From Robiginitomaculum sp. (lineage in GTDB: Bacteria > Pseudomonadota > Alphaproteobacteria > Caulobacterales > Maricaulaceae), in the NCBI GenBank assembly GCA_002733805.1, contig NVXG01000008.1:1-64000 (forward strand): a DNA stretch of 64,000 nt. The letters run 5' to 3'. Below are positions 34,815-43,965 of the stretch, in pieces. The position numbers and the translations under genes are program-made. How positions within the stretch are numbered: the stretch's first letter is position 1; each line of letters starts with the position of its first letter. The notes below the pieces were generated by a model. It made no database searches, was not told the origin of the DNA, and saw nothing but the letters and a program-made list of their open reading frames with translations.

Positions 34815-35581
34815 ATAGTGATCCCAAAATCTCGATCTCCAACTTGCACAAATCCTTTGGTAGCAACAAAGTGCTGCAAGGCGTCGAACTGGATGTTGAT
34901 GCTGGCAAATCATTGGTGGTGATTGGTGGCTCCGGCACTGGCAAGTCGGTGCTGCTCAAATGCATCCTTGGCCTGATGCGTCCCGATCAGGGCAGCATCC
35001 GCATTGATGGCGAAGAAACCACTCGCCTTTCGCAAAAAAACCGGGCGCGCGTCGCCGGAAAATTTGGTATGTTGTTTCAAGGTGGTGCGCTGTTTGACAG
35101 CTTGTCGATCTGGGAGAATGTGGCGTTTCGCCTGATCCACGCCGATCACATACCGCGAGACAAAGCCAAGGAAATGGCCCTGCAAGCCATGGCTCGGGTA
35201 AATCTGGCCGAGCGCAATGCGGACCTGAGTCCAGCCGAATTGTCGGGCGGCATGCAAAAGCGGGTTGGTCTGGCCAGAGCGATCGTAACTCGCCCACAAA
35301 TCCTGTTTTTTGACGAGCCAACCACCGGACTGGACCCGATCACTGCCGATGTGATCAACCGCTTGATCCGCGAACAAGTTACCGATCTGGGTGCCACGGC
35401 AATCTCGATCACTCATGATATGGAATCCGCTCGTCACATCGCCGACGAGATCGCCATGATCTTTCAAGGCAAGATCATCTGGCGCGGACCAGCCAAAGAC
35501 ATAGACCATTCCGGCAACCCGTATGTGGAACAGTTCGTTACCGCCAGCGCCGAAGGCCCGATTGACGTAATGGGCGGTTGA
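34811..35581 (+). CDS. mlaF: Phospholipid ABC transporter ATP-binding protein MlaF
   Basis: ATPase partner of MlaE. The start is the ATG at 34811 within the mlaE stop, giving 256 residues (a longer frame upstream is mlaE sequence out of frame). Walker A GGSGTGKSVLLK (about residues 38-49), the ABC signature LSGGMQKRVGLARAI (about 141), and Walker B ILFFDEPTTGLDPI are present. The MlaD substrate-binding gene, which usually follows, is not here: a REP-like repeat and unrelated leftward genes come next. Confidence 0.94.
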   Translation: MNSDPKISISNLHKSFGSNKVLQGVELDVDAGKSLVVIGGSGTGKSVLLKCILGLMRPDQGSIRIDGEETTRLSQKNRARVAGKFGMLFQGGALFDSLSIWENVAFRLIHADHIPRDKAKEMALQAMARVNLAERNADLSPAELSGGMQKRVGLARAIVTRPQILFFDEPTTGLDPITADVINRLIREQVTDLGATAISITHDMESARHIADEIAMIFQGKIIWRGPAKDIDHSGNPYVEQFVTASAEGPIDVMGG

Positions 35582-35610
35582 GGCACGTCTGGTTCTTTTG
35601 GCATCGCGAT

Positions 35611-35731
35611 CCCCTCACCCCGACCTTCCCCACCCTCATCCTGAGGCTCTCGAAGGAGGGAGAAGGGGCGCTGTAAATCGAAGCCACGTACCGGACTCCC
35701 TCTCCCCTCCGGGAGAGGGCTGGGGTGAGGG
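35611..35731. repeat. REP-like intergenic repeat element
   Basis: The 184-base gap after mlaF is filled by a compound palindromic element. Its ends are inverted (CCCCTCACCCCGACC against GGCTGGGGTGAGGG). Inside are CCTCA-TCC-TGAGG (35634-35646), followed by CTCTCGAAGGAG, and a hairpin CCCTCTCCC-CTCC-GGGAGAGGG (about 35698-35719). The CCTCATCCTGAGG...TCTCGAAGGA unit resembles dispersed repeats found in several alphaproteobacterial genomes. No other copy is in this window. It may stop or stabilise mlaF mRNA. Confidence 0.75.
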
Positions 35732-35764
35732 AAACCACCCCTATCCTACAGTGGCAAGTATTGA

Positions 35765-36187
35765 TTATGCGTCCGCAAAAATCTCGCGCAATGACCCCAT
35801 ATGCTTGTCCCAACCTTTGTCGTGATTGCTCAACAGGCCCATAGCATCGGCCGGTCCATCGCCCAGACCTTCGTGGACCAAAGTCAATTTGGTCCCCCCT
35901 GCACAGGCTTCCAGCACGATATTCACCGTGGTTACATGCCCTTCTAAAAAAGGATGGGTAAATGTGTAAACCACGTGTTCCGGCGGCTGCATGACCATAA
36001 CGTCACCCCACAAAATTTTCTCGCCGGGTCGTTCAGTCGAAATCAATGCGTACGGGTGCCCCTCGGCCCAATCACTTTCGGCTGGATGAAACCATTTGGC
36101 CAACAAATCGCTCTTCACCAGATAGGGAAATACCTCTTTAGGACTGGCTTTGATAAAAATGGTTTTAATGATGTTCATGTCACTCAT
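35765..36187 (-). CDS. SRPBCC/AHSA1-family protein
   Basis: 140 residues with the START-like fold of AHSA1 proteins: the opening IIKTIFIKASPKEVFPYLV, then LLAKWFHPAESDWAEG, a middle WGDVMVMQPPEHVVYTF, and the closing helix SNHDKGWDKHMGSLREIF. These proteins bind hydrophobic ligands; no ligand is evident. The ATG at 36185-36187 has GGAG seven bases upstream and overlaps the stop of the ArsR gene before it. ArsR-SRPBCC pairs are frequent in proteobacteria, the regulator probably controlling both. Confidence 0.88.
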   Translation of the reverse strand: MSDMNIIKTIFIKASPKEVFPYLVKSDLLAKWFHPAESDWAEGHPYALISTERPGEKILWGDVMVMQPPEHVVYTFTHPFLEGHVTTVNIVLEACAGGTKLTLVHEGLGDGPADAMGLLSNHDKGWDKHMGSLREIFADA

Positions 36188-36497
36188 GTTCGCTCTCCAC
36201 GATTTGTTTTAAGTCAGCTAATTTTTCGTCCCAGAACAGGCTGAACTGCTCAATCCACTGCCCGGCTTCGTGCATTTTATCGCGGCGCAAATGATGGATA
36301 TGCTCACGGCCTTGCACCGACATTTCCAACAATCCACAGCGGCGCATCAAAGCAAGATGCTTGGCCACCGCGGGACGGCTCATGGAAAAATGTCCAGCGA
36401 TTTCGCCAACACCCATATCCCGGCGTGCCAACAACCCGATAATTTGCTGTCGGGTTGGCTCGCCCATTGCTTTGAAGATTTGTGCAGTTTTGCTCAT
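36180..36497 (-). CDS. ArsR-family transcriptional regulator
   Basis: A 105-residue winged-helix protein: IFKAMGEPTRQQIIGLLA, recognition region GEIAGHFSMSRPAVAKHLALMRRCGLL, and wing REHIHHLR. No metal-binding cysteine motif. It is the first gene of a leftward pair with the SRPBCC gene (overlap of eight bases). Two palindromes stand directly before its start codon and are likely its own operators. Confidence 0.9.
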   Translation of the reverse strand: MSKTAQIFKAMGEPTRQQIIGLLARRDMGVGEIAGHFSMSRPAVAKHLALMRRCGLLEMSVQGREHIHHLRRDKMHEAGQWIEQFSLFWDEKLADLKQIVESEHE

Positions 36498-36498
36498 A

Positions 36499-36540
36499 GG
36501 AAACCTTTTCGTTTCCCTTTATTAGAAACCTTTTGGTTTC
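36499..36540. promoter_or_regulatory. Two palindromic operator-like sites before the ArsR gene
   Basis: GGAAAC-CTTTTC-GTTTCC (36499-36516) and GAAACC-TTTT-GGTTTC (36525-36540) are near-identical palindromes whose centres lie 25 bases apart, starting two bases beyond the start codon of the ArsR gene. This is a typical layout for cooperative autorepression. Confidence 0.6.
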
Positions 36541-36613
36541 ATGTCAAGCCACGAAAACAAACATCCCAACTTTCAGCAAGATCGAAGCGACGTAGGTTGG
36601 AATACGGTTGCGC

Positions 36614-39488
36614 CTAAATCGGATTGCCGTCCGCATCCAGTTCAACAATCGGATGCCCCAAGGTTTGCAAGCCCGGCAAGATTTTTGCCTTGTCACCGAC
36701 CACAACCAAGATCATCTGGTCGATATCCAGATATTTCACGGCGAGGGCATTTAGCTCCTCACGACTGATATTGCCCAAAATATCATTCTGCTGGTCGACA
36801 AAATCATCCGGCAGGTTGTAAGTCAAAATCCGGCTCAAAAATCCGAGTTTCTGGCTTGGCGTTTCATAGGCGCGCGCATCACGCTGTCCCAACGCGCTTT
36901 TTAGGAAGGCAAGTTCAGTGTCGGCCATGCCCTCATCCGAAAAATGTCCAATTTCGTTTTTGAACTCGATAATGGATTTGTCGGTAACATCGGCCCGCAC
37001 CCCGGCCTGTGCCGTAAAGCGGCCCGTATCTATATCGGCCCCAAAACTGGACCTAGCGCCATAGGTATAGCCCTTGTCCTCGCGCAGGTTCAGATTGATC
37101 CGGCTGTTAAACGCACCGCCCAGATTGTAATTCATCAGGCCTAGCCGATAATACTCGCCGGTCGCATCGTAAGGAATGGCCCGTCGTCCAATGCGAATTT
37201 CTGATTGGGCTGCTTCCGGCTTATCAATCAGATAGAGCGTGCCAACTGCCAGTTCTGGAAAGGGCTGCAAAATCGGCCGCATGGCCTCTTCACCGCTCCA
37301 ATTCCCAAAAATCGCCAGTTTCTGCATCAGTTCGGCTTGGCTGAGATCGCCAACGGCAATCATATTTGCCGCATCTGGCGTATAGTGCGCCGCATAATAG
37401 GTTTTGACATCATCCAGCGTGATCGCCGCCACCGTATCGGCCACGCCCGACCCTGGCCAAGCGAAGGCATTGTTCGAGCCATAGATCAATTTGCGAAACA
37501 CATTGGTCGCAGTGGTTGCCGCATTTTTCTTGCCCGCTTCAATACCTTGCAAGGTTTGCGCCTTGACCCGATCAAAATCATCCTCGTCAAATTTGGGTTC
37601 GAACAATTTCTCAGCAGCAATGGCCAGTGTTTCATCCAGATTGGCCGTCAGCGAACGGATGCTCAAAACCGTAAAATCATCGCCCGCACCAAAGCTGACT
37701 GATGAGCCTAATTTGCTCAATCTATTGCTGATGTCCTCATTGGTGGAAGTCTTGGTTGCTTCGTCCATCATGGCGGCGGTTAGGCTGGCCAGCCCGACCT
37801 TGGCCAATGGATCAATTTTGTGCCCAGCAGCAATGCGTAAACTAATGGTCATGGTTGGCGCTTCATCGTTCAACGCCCCCAAAACTTTCACCCCATTGGC
37901 CAATGTTTCGCGCCAGATCGGCGGCAGTTTTGATACTGGATTGGCTCCAGAGACTGGTTGTTGACTGCGATCAAAATTGTCGCTGGCCGCTCTGATCTGC
38001 AAACTGTCCACATCGGTTTTTTGATACTCAGGCAAATCCCTTGCCGGTCGCACCCAAGTATCTTCATGGGCAATTTGATCCAACTTGCCATTTGGAACAA
38101 TGCTCATAATCACCGCATTCTTGCCTTTGACATATTGGCGATACACGCGCATCACGTCGTCTTTGGTGACGTTTTCATAGCGGGCAATATCGGCACCGGT
38201 ATAATCTGGATTACCAGTGAACGTCTCATAAAACGCCAATTGGCTAACCTTGCCACTGACGCTTTCCAAGCCGTAGATCATCCCCGAAACAATCCCGGCT
38301 TTGACCCGAGTTAGATCATCATCCTCGACACCGCGTCCTTCAAATTCCGCCAGCGAGTCGCGGGCAATTTTTTCCAGATCAGCCAAAGACTTGCCACTGG
38401 CCGGATTGGCCAGTGCAAACAGCGTAAACTGACAGGACAATTCCTGACAACCATGACCAGCACCAGCCTGCACCGCAAAGCCTTCTTTGACCATATTTTT
38501 GTAGAGCAAAGAAGTCTTGCCCGTACCCAATATGGACATCAATACGTCCAATGGAGCTTCGTCCGGGTGGCGAGCCGAAACGGTCGGCCACGACATATAA
38601 ATCAATGGCAGAGCTACATTGTCTTCCATCGAGATATAACGGTCCGCATCCAGTGAAACGGCTGGCGCGGTTGGCGCATCCACTTCTGGTCCGCGCGGGA
38701 TGGAGCCAAAGTATTTGACAACCCAATCTAGTGTTTGCTGTTGGTCCAGATCGCCGCCAATGCTCAAAGTGGCATTATTCGGCCCGTACCAGCGCAGGAA
38801 AAACTTCTTCAAATCATTAACGTCGACCCGGTCCAGATCTTCCAGATACCCAATGGTCTGCCAAGAATAGGGATGACCAGCCGGAAAACAGCGCTTCATT
38901 GATCCGCTCTCGCAACAGGCCATAGGGCCGATTGTCATAGCTCTGACCCCGTTCATTCTTGACCGTTTCACGTTGCACTTCGAATTTGTCCTGAGTCACA
39001 GCATCGAGCAAAAAACCCATCCGATCGGATTCGAGCCACAGGATTTTTTCCAACTGGTTGGCCGGAATGGTCTCGTAATAATTGGTTCGATCGGTGTTTG
39101 TGCTGCCATTTAACGTGCCACCAGATTCGGAAATAATCTTGAAATGTTGTTCATCACCGACATTTTCGGAGCCTTGAAACATCATGTGCTCAAAGAAATG
39201 GGCAAAGCCGGATTTCCCGACCTCTTCACGAGCCGATCCCACATGATAGGTAATGTCCACATGCAGCAACGGATCCGAATGATCCTCGTGCAAAATCACC
39301 GTCAGGCCGTTTTCCAACTGATACTTCGAATACGGAATGGCAATTTCACCCGCCGCTCGCGCTTTGGTTTCGATCAGTGTCACACCGGCTGGCAAATTCA
39401 GCGCGGCTGATTTGGTTGCAGAACTCTCTGGCTGGCAAGCCAGCAAAGCAAGGGAACCAATCAGCCCGACAAAGATACGATTTTTCAT
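36614..39488 (-). pseudogene. M16-family zinc peptidase lipoprotein, frameshifted
   Basis: Two overlapping frames together make one M16 peptidase. The first (39488 to 38817) opens with a lipoprotein signal ending LLAC (Cys18) and contains the inverted zinc motif HFFEH (His97, Glu100, His101), followed by LWLESDRMGFL and KNERGQSYDNRPYG. It reads ...RERINEALF and then goes out of frame. The second frame continues FPAGHPYSWQTIGYLEDLDRV to the end, with the second, inactive M16 domain (LGGAFNSRINLNLREDKGYTYG near its C-terminal part). Removing one base from the run of four A (plus strand 38885-38888) restores a 957-residue protein. All other codons look intact, so a sequencing error or a very recent mutation are both possible. 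Confidence 0.88.
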
Positions 39489-39664
39489 TCAAAATTTCCT
39501 AAACTTTATACGATTACACAATCATACGAACCCATGCAGCTACGTAAAGTTAATTTGCGGTCAGGACCGCCGGTTACGAAAAGAAAACCCAACAAACCAC
39601 GCCTATCCGTGCCATCAAACAAGAAGCTACAGGCGGCAAAATTGACTTGTCGAAATGACAATCG

Positions 39665-39680
39665 GAGTGAGCACTCACTC
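39665..39680. promoter_or_regulatory. Orphan palindrome in the gap between the M16 gene and tRNA-His
   Basis: GAGTGA-GCAC-TCACTC, perfect six-base arms, in a 293-base stretch (39489-39781) where I find no convincing gene. The shape resembles TetR-type operators, but no regulator gene is adjacent. Confidence 0.3.
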
Positions 39681-39781
39681 ATTACTTCAATATCAAGCTA
39701 CAGCTAGGGAGCGCGAGCATCGGGAAAGATAAAACACCCTGAATGTAGCGAGGCTTGCCGTCGCGATAGGACCAGCAAAGA

Positions 39782-39858
39782 TGGTACCGCCTCTTGGTCT
39801 CGAACCAAGGACCTCCGGTTCCACAAACCGGCGCTCTAACCTACTGAGCTAAGGCGGC
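39782..39858 (-). tRNA. tRNA-His (GTG anticodon)
   Basis: A complete 77-base cloverleaf on the minus strand. The acceptor GCCGCCT pairs with AGGCGGT, the D arm is GCTC...GAGC, and the anticodon stem CCGGT/ACCGG has loop TTGTGGA (anticodon GTG, plus-strand 39822-39824). The variable loop is AGGTC, the T arm CTTGG/CCAAG has loop TTCGAGA, and a CCA end is encoded. Position -1 is T rather than G, the discriminator is A, and the first pair is G1-U72. Most bacterial tRNA-His need an extra G-1 opposite C73; loss of that feature, with A73, is known in a clade of alphaproteobacteria. This supports the taxonomic placement. Confidence 0.96.
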
Positions 39859-39994
39859 ACAAATCATTGTCATACGGGCGCGGAACCTAATGTGCGCCGC
39901 TTCATTGGGCAAGCCATGTTCTGCATTTTTTGAAGCGCGCCGGTAACGCCGGGCTGGCTCTGGTCAAAGCTGGTGGTACACCTTAAAAAAATGA

Positions 39995-40903
39995 ATGACT
40001 GCACCTAGTTCCGATTCTCTGCCTACGCCGTTCCAACGGTGGTTCGTGACGATGCCGGATGGCATTACGCATGCCTTGGCCAGCCATGATGCCAAGGCAG
40101 AACCGGCCATCTTGTTTGTCCATGCCAACGGATTTAACGCCCGCACCTATCTGCCTCTCCTTCAACGATTGGCTGAGCCATTTGCCGTGATGGCGCTGGA
40201 TCTGCGCGGCCATGGTCGAACGGAGTTACCGACGCAGGAACGCAGCGGGAACTGGCATGGTTTCAGGGATGACCTGATCCAGGTTTTATCCGGTTTTTCG
40301 ACCCCGCCGATGCTGGTCGGGCACTCGATGGGCGGCACGTCCAGCTTGTTGGTCGCAGCAAAACGCCCCGATCTGGTGGCTGGCGTGATCGCCTTTGATC
40401 CGCCGATCCTGCCGCGTCTGCTGCAATGGGGCATGCGCGTTGGGCTGATCTCGATGCGAAGCCGGGCCAAACACCCCTTGGTGCGCGGTGCCCAAAACCG
40501 TCGCCGCAGCTTCGACAGTCGCCAAGCCGCCATTGCCCGCTATGCGGAGCGTCGCCCGTTTGTCAGTTGGCAGGACGGGTTTTTGCAAAATTACCTGGCC
40601 GATGGTTTGCGTGCAGACGGCGATCAATTTGTCTTAAGCTGCGACCCGGAGTGGGAAGCCCACAATTACATGGCCCACGGGCACGATATTTGGGGTGCGT
40701 TACGCAAGTTAAAATCCCCATGTCTGTTGGTCGGTGGAGATGGCTCCGGTGTGGTTTTGCGGCGCAAAAAACTGACCCGGCTGGCCGGTCTTAACCCACG
40801 CATTCAGACCCGGCACATTGCTGGTGCCAGTCATTTTCTACCGATGGAAAACCCTGATCTGGCCCAAAGGTTGATCCGGGAATTTATGCTAGATCAGGCA
40901 TAA
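39995..40903 (+). CDS. Alpha/beta hydrolase
   Basis: 302 residues of alpha/beta-hydrolase fold: oxyanion-hole region ILFVHANGFNARTYLPLL (about residues 40-57), DLRGHGRTELP, nucleophile elbow LVGHSMGGTSSLL (Ser about 111), acid in LLVGGDGSGVV (about 247) and the catalytic His in IAGASHFLPMENPDLA (about 276). The substrate cannot be inferred. The cap region RRRSFDSRQAAIARYAERRPF is unremarkable. There is no strong ribosome binding site. The 3' end overlaps the convergent M48 gene by ten bases. Confidence 0.88.
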   Translation: MTAPSSDSLPTPFQRWFVTMPDGITHALASHDAKAEPAILFVHANGFNARTYLPLLQRLAEPFAVMALDLRGHGRTELPTQERSGNWHGFRDDLIQVLSGFSTPPMLVGHSMGGTSSLLVAAKRPDLVAGVIAFDPPILPRLLQWGMRVGLISMRSRAKHPLVRGAQNRRRSFDSRQAAIARYAERRPFVSWQDGFLQNYLADGLRADGDQFVLSCDPEWEAHNYMAHGHDIWGALRKLKSPCLLVGGDGSGVVLRRKKLTRLAGLNPRIQTRHIAGASHFLPMENPDLAQRLIREFMLDQA

Positions 40904-41679
40904 CCTTTGGAGCGTATGTAACTATCCAGTTCCTGAACCCGGGTTTCCGGTGACGGATGCGTCGACATAAATTCAGGCTGGCGCGATCCCGAACTGTCAG
41001 CCGCCATTTTTTCCCACAACCGAACCGATTGTCTAACATCGTATCCGGCCCGATGCATGTAATCGACACCCAACTTGTCAGCTTGCAATTCATGCTTGCG
41101 TGAAAAGGGCAGAATAACTCCGAAGGTAACACCGGCCCCTAACACAGCGGCGATCTCGTTTTTGTATCGGGTATCGGAACGCGACAGGGCAACATTGGCA
41201 GCGGCCAGACCAGCCCCGGCAGCCATTTGTCTGGAATAGCGCGCGGCGGCGTGACGACCGGTTACATGACCGGTTTCATGGCCCATGATCGCGGCGATCT
41301 GATCTTCATTATCGGAAAACTCCATAATGCCTCGGTAAAATCCAACTTTACCGCCGGGCATGACAAACGCATTTTTCTGATCCGAATCAAATACCGCATA
41401 TTCCCAGTTTTCATGTTGGCGATTTGCCGCAGTGGAAATACGCCCGCCAACCCGGGTCAATTGACTGTTCAAGTGCGGATCGCGTGAAATCGGGGTTTGC
41501 GCCTTGGCATCAGTCCATGCGGATGATGCCATCTGAGCCAATTGCCCCTCGCTAACCAGCATAAACTGGCTTTCACCGGTATCAGGATTGGTCACACAAG
41601 CCGTAACCGTGCCTGCCGCTAGTCCGGCAATCAAATGCCGTCGGCTCATGATAACGTTCGTTTCTTTGGCTTTGGACAT
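40894..41679 (-). CDS. M48-family metalloprotease, probable lipoprotein
   Basis: 261 residues. The N terminus has a twin-arginine-like start (MSRRHLIAGLAAGTVTAC) with a lipobox ending VTAC, so export and lipid anchoring are likely. The zinc motif is IMGHETGHVTGRHAA (HETGH about residues 134-138), and the third ligand Glu is in ELQADKLGVDYMHRAGYD. The C-terminal FMSTHPSPETRVQELDSYI is typical of periplasmic Oma1/LoiP-like M48 peptidases that act in envelope quality control. The start at 41679 has GGAGAG four bases upstream; a second ATG at 41649 is possible. Confidence 0.9.
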   Translation of the reverse strand: MSKAKETNVIMSRRHLIAGLAAGTVTACVTNPDTGESQFMLVSEGQLAQMASSAWTDAKAQTPISRDPHLNSQLTRVGGRISTAANRQHENWEYAVFDSDQKNAFVMPGGKVGFYRGIMEFSDNEDQIAAIMGHETGHVTGRHAAARYSRQMAAGAGLAAANVALSRSDTRYKNEIAAVLGAGVTFGVILPFSRKHELQADKLGVDYMHRAGYDVRQSVRLWEKMAADSSGSRQPEFMSTHPSPETRVQELDSYIRSKGYA

Positions 41680-41799
41680 TTTTCTCTCCCGAATGTGATT
41701 TATTGCGAAAGGCTCTCGCGGTCTGCACGTTAAGTCAATATACTCCGATAAAACAAGAATCCCAAACCGCGCACGCCCTGAAATGAAAAGGCCTCCCCC

Positions 41800-43881
41800 A
41801 TGCGTCGATTGATTGGTGCTTTATTTGCATTGTTTGTGTTTGCTATCGGTGTGATAGCCGCTGCTGTTTTTCTGGTCCCCAAAGAAGTTTATAAATCCAA
41901 AATCGAAGAACAGGCCAGCGCCTTACTCGGCCGCAATGTCGAGATTGCCGGGGATATATCACTGTATTTCTTTCCAAACATCAGTGCTTCAGCCTCTGAT
42001 GTCCGCATTGCCAACCCGAACGGGTTTTCAGCTGAAAATTTCGCAAAAATGGATGAAATGCAGGTTGGTGTAAAATTGCTACCCTTGTTTTCCAAACGAG
42101 TGGAAATCACCGAATTTACCTTGATCCGGCCACAAATCTCATTGGAGAAAAAACGCAATGAAGCGGTCAATTGGGCAATCGGCGCAGGCGACGCAGCCCA
42201 AACCCGTGCCAAAGCCAATGCTGGCTTTGCCCGCACCCCGGGCGCGCTTCCCTTGCAAGCCAGCCTCGGCGATGTACGGATTGAAGACGGCAGCGCCAAC
42301 TATATTGACCGCGTGACTGGGACCAAAACCAGCTTAAGTGCCATCAATTTACAACTGAAACTGCCTGATTTGGACAAAAAAATGTCGTTATCAGGTGGCC
42401 TGACCCTCAATGGCAATGCCTTGAGCCTAAACGCCGATCTGGCCAGTTTGCGCGGGTTTCTCGAAGGCGAAGAAACAGAACTGAGCTTCAAAGCCAATAG
42501 CGATCTGGCCGATTTCTCATTCGATGGGGCTTTTCTGGCCAGCAAAGATTTGGATTTTGCCGGTTTGATGGAATTGGAAGTACCTTCGGTCAAAAACCTA
42601 GCCAAAGCGGCAGATGTGCCCTTTGCGGCTCGTCCGAATACCTTTGGCCGGTTTGCCATCAAAGGACAGGTCAAAGGTCGCCCCGATCGCTTGCGCTTTA
42701 CCAATGCCGATTTGTCGTTTGACCAGATCAAAGCCAAAGGCGAGTTCGCGGCATTGTTCACCAACAAAAAGCCAAAACTGACCGGCAAATTGCAAATGGA
42801 GTTGTTGGACCTAAATCCATATCTACCACCAGTTCCACCGCCGGGTACGGCCATTGCCGCCTGGACCGATGATCAGTTTGACTTGGTGGTACTACGCACC
42901 ATCAACGGAAATTTCAAACTGGATTTGGGGGCTTTGCGGGTTCGTAATATCGAGTTTGGGTCAACCCAAATCACGGCGGGTCTGCTCGGCAGTCGCTTTA
43001 ATGCAAAACTGGTCGAAACAACGCTATATGGCGGGTCCGGCACCGCGCATATTGTCTTGAACGCCAAAGGCAACACCCCGTCCTTTTCACTGACCGGTGA
43101 TTTGACCCAATTGCAGGCATTGCCGTTCTTTACCGCCGCAGCCGGGTTTGAACGCCTCGATGGCATTGGGGAATTGCACCTCAATCTACTGACCAGTGGC
43201 CACAGCACCAATGAGATTGCCAAAAACCTGTCTGGTTCGATGAATTTACATCTGAAAGATGGTGCAGTACGCGGCATCAATCTGGCTTCCGTTTTACGCA
43301 ATGCTCAGACTTATCTGCTGACCGGCGCCCTGCCCTCCAATCTCAACTCGGAAGAAAAAACTGATTTCTCTGACTTGAAAGGCAGTTTCCAAATCAAGGA
43401 TGGCGTGGCTCGCAACACCGATATGGTCATGCTGTCTCCCCTGATCCGGGTCACCGGCATGGGTGAGGTTAATCTGGGTCAGCAAAGCGTTGATTACCAA
43501 TTGACCCCCAAAGCAGTGGCATCCTTAAAAGGTCAAGGCGGCAACATTGATCTGAAAGGCTTAAGCGCACCGTTTCGCATTCACGGCCCATGGAACGACA
43601 TCAAGGCTGGGCTGGACACCAGCGCGTTGACCAAAAAACTGGAAAACCGCGCCAAATCCGAAGCCCGCAAATTGATCGAGAAAAATGTAGGCGGTGATCT
43701 GGGCAAGGTGTTGCAAGGGTTTCTGGGTTCTGAACCAGAAGCTGAACCTGATCCCACAACAAACCTTGCGCGACCAGACCCCGCCACAAAATCGGACGAA
43801 GAAAAAGCGCTGGATGTCTTGGGTGGTTTGTTGGGCTTTGGTAAAAGAGACGAACCTGCCGAACCAGAAACTGACGAATAG
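41800..43881 (+). CDS. AsmA-family protein
   Basis: 693 residues. An N-terminal signal anchor (LIGALFALFVFAIGVIAAAVFLV) is followed by the AsmA opening KIEEQASALLGRNVEIAGDISLYFFPNIS with its usual A-x-V-R-I-A-N-P pattern (DVRIANPNGF). The long beta-rich middle ends with the AsmA C domain GELHLNLLTSGHSTNEIAKNLSGSM and GVDYQLTPK-like strands. AsmA proteins span the periplasm and take part in lipid transport or outer-membrane homeostasis. The last 60 residues are charged and proline-rich (EPEAEPDPTTN...EPAEPETDE). Confidence 0.92.
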   Translation: MRRLIGALFALFVFAIGVIAAAVFLVPKEVYKSKIEEQASALLGRNVEIAGDISLYFFPNISASASDVRIANPNGFSAENFAKMDEMQVGVKLLPLFSKRVEITEFTLIRPQISLEKKRNEAVNWAIGAGDAAQTRAKANAGFARTPGALPLQASLGDVRIEDGSANYIDRVTGTKTSLSAINLQLKLPDLDKKMSLSGGLTLNGNALSLNADLASLRGFLEGEETELSFKANSDLADFSFDGAFLASKDLDFAGLMELEVPSVKNLAKAADVPFAARPNTFGRFAIKGQVKGRPDRLRFTNADLSFDQIKAKGEFAALFTNKKPKLTGKLQMELLDLNPYLPPVPPPGTAIAAWTDDQFDLVVLRTINGNFKLDLGALRVRNIEFGSTQITAGLLGSRFNAKLVETTLYGGSGTAHIVLNAKGNTPSFSLTGDLTQLQALPFFTAAAGFERLDGIGELHLNLLTSGHSTNEIAKNLSGSMNLHLKDGAVRGINLASVLRNAQTYLLTGALPSNLNSEEKTDFSDLKGSFQIKDGVARNTDMVMLSPLIRVTGMGEVNLGQQSVDYQLTPKAVASLKGQGGNIDLKGLSAPFRIHGPWNDIKAGLDTSALTKKLENRAKSEARKLIEKNVGGDLGKVLQGFLGSEPEAEPDPTTNLARPDPATKSDEEKALDVLGGLLGFGKRDEPAEPETDE

Positions 43882-43965
43882 TTGATGGCGACGCATCTTG
43901 CCGCCCTTGCATCAACCCAGCCCACCGGGCAAGCTGATCCTTGAAGCAACAAAAAGGGAAGCGCC

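Noticed and set aside
39510-39700. Short open frames of about 57 codons on both strands before tRNA-His
   Set aside because: No ribosome binding site, no recognisable composition, and the two frames mirror one another across the same bases.
43681-43881. Charged, proline-rich tail of the AsmA protein as a frameshift product
   Set aside because: The frame stays open with normal codon usage and similar acidic tails are common in the family.
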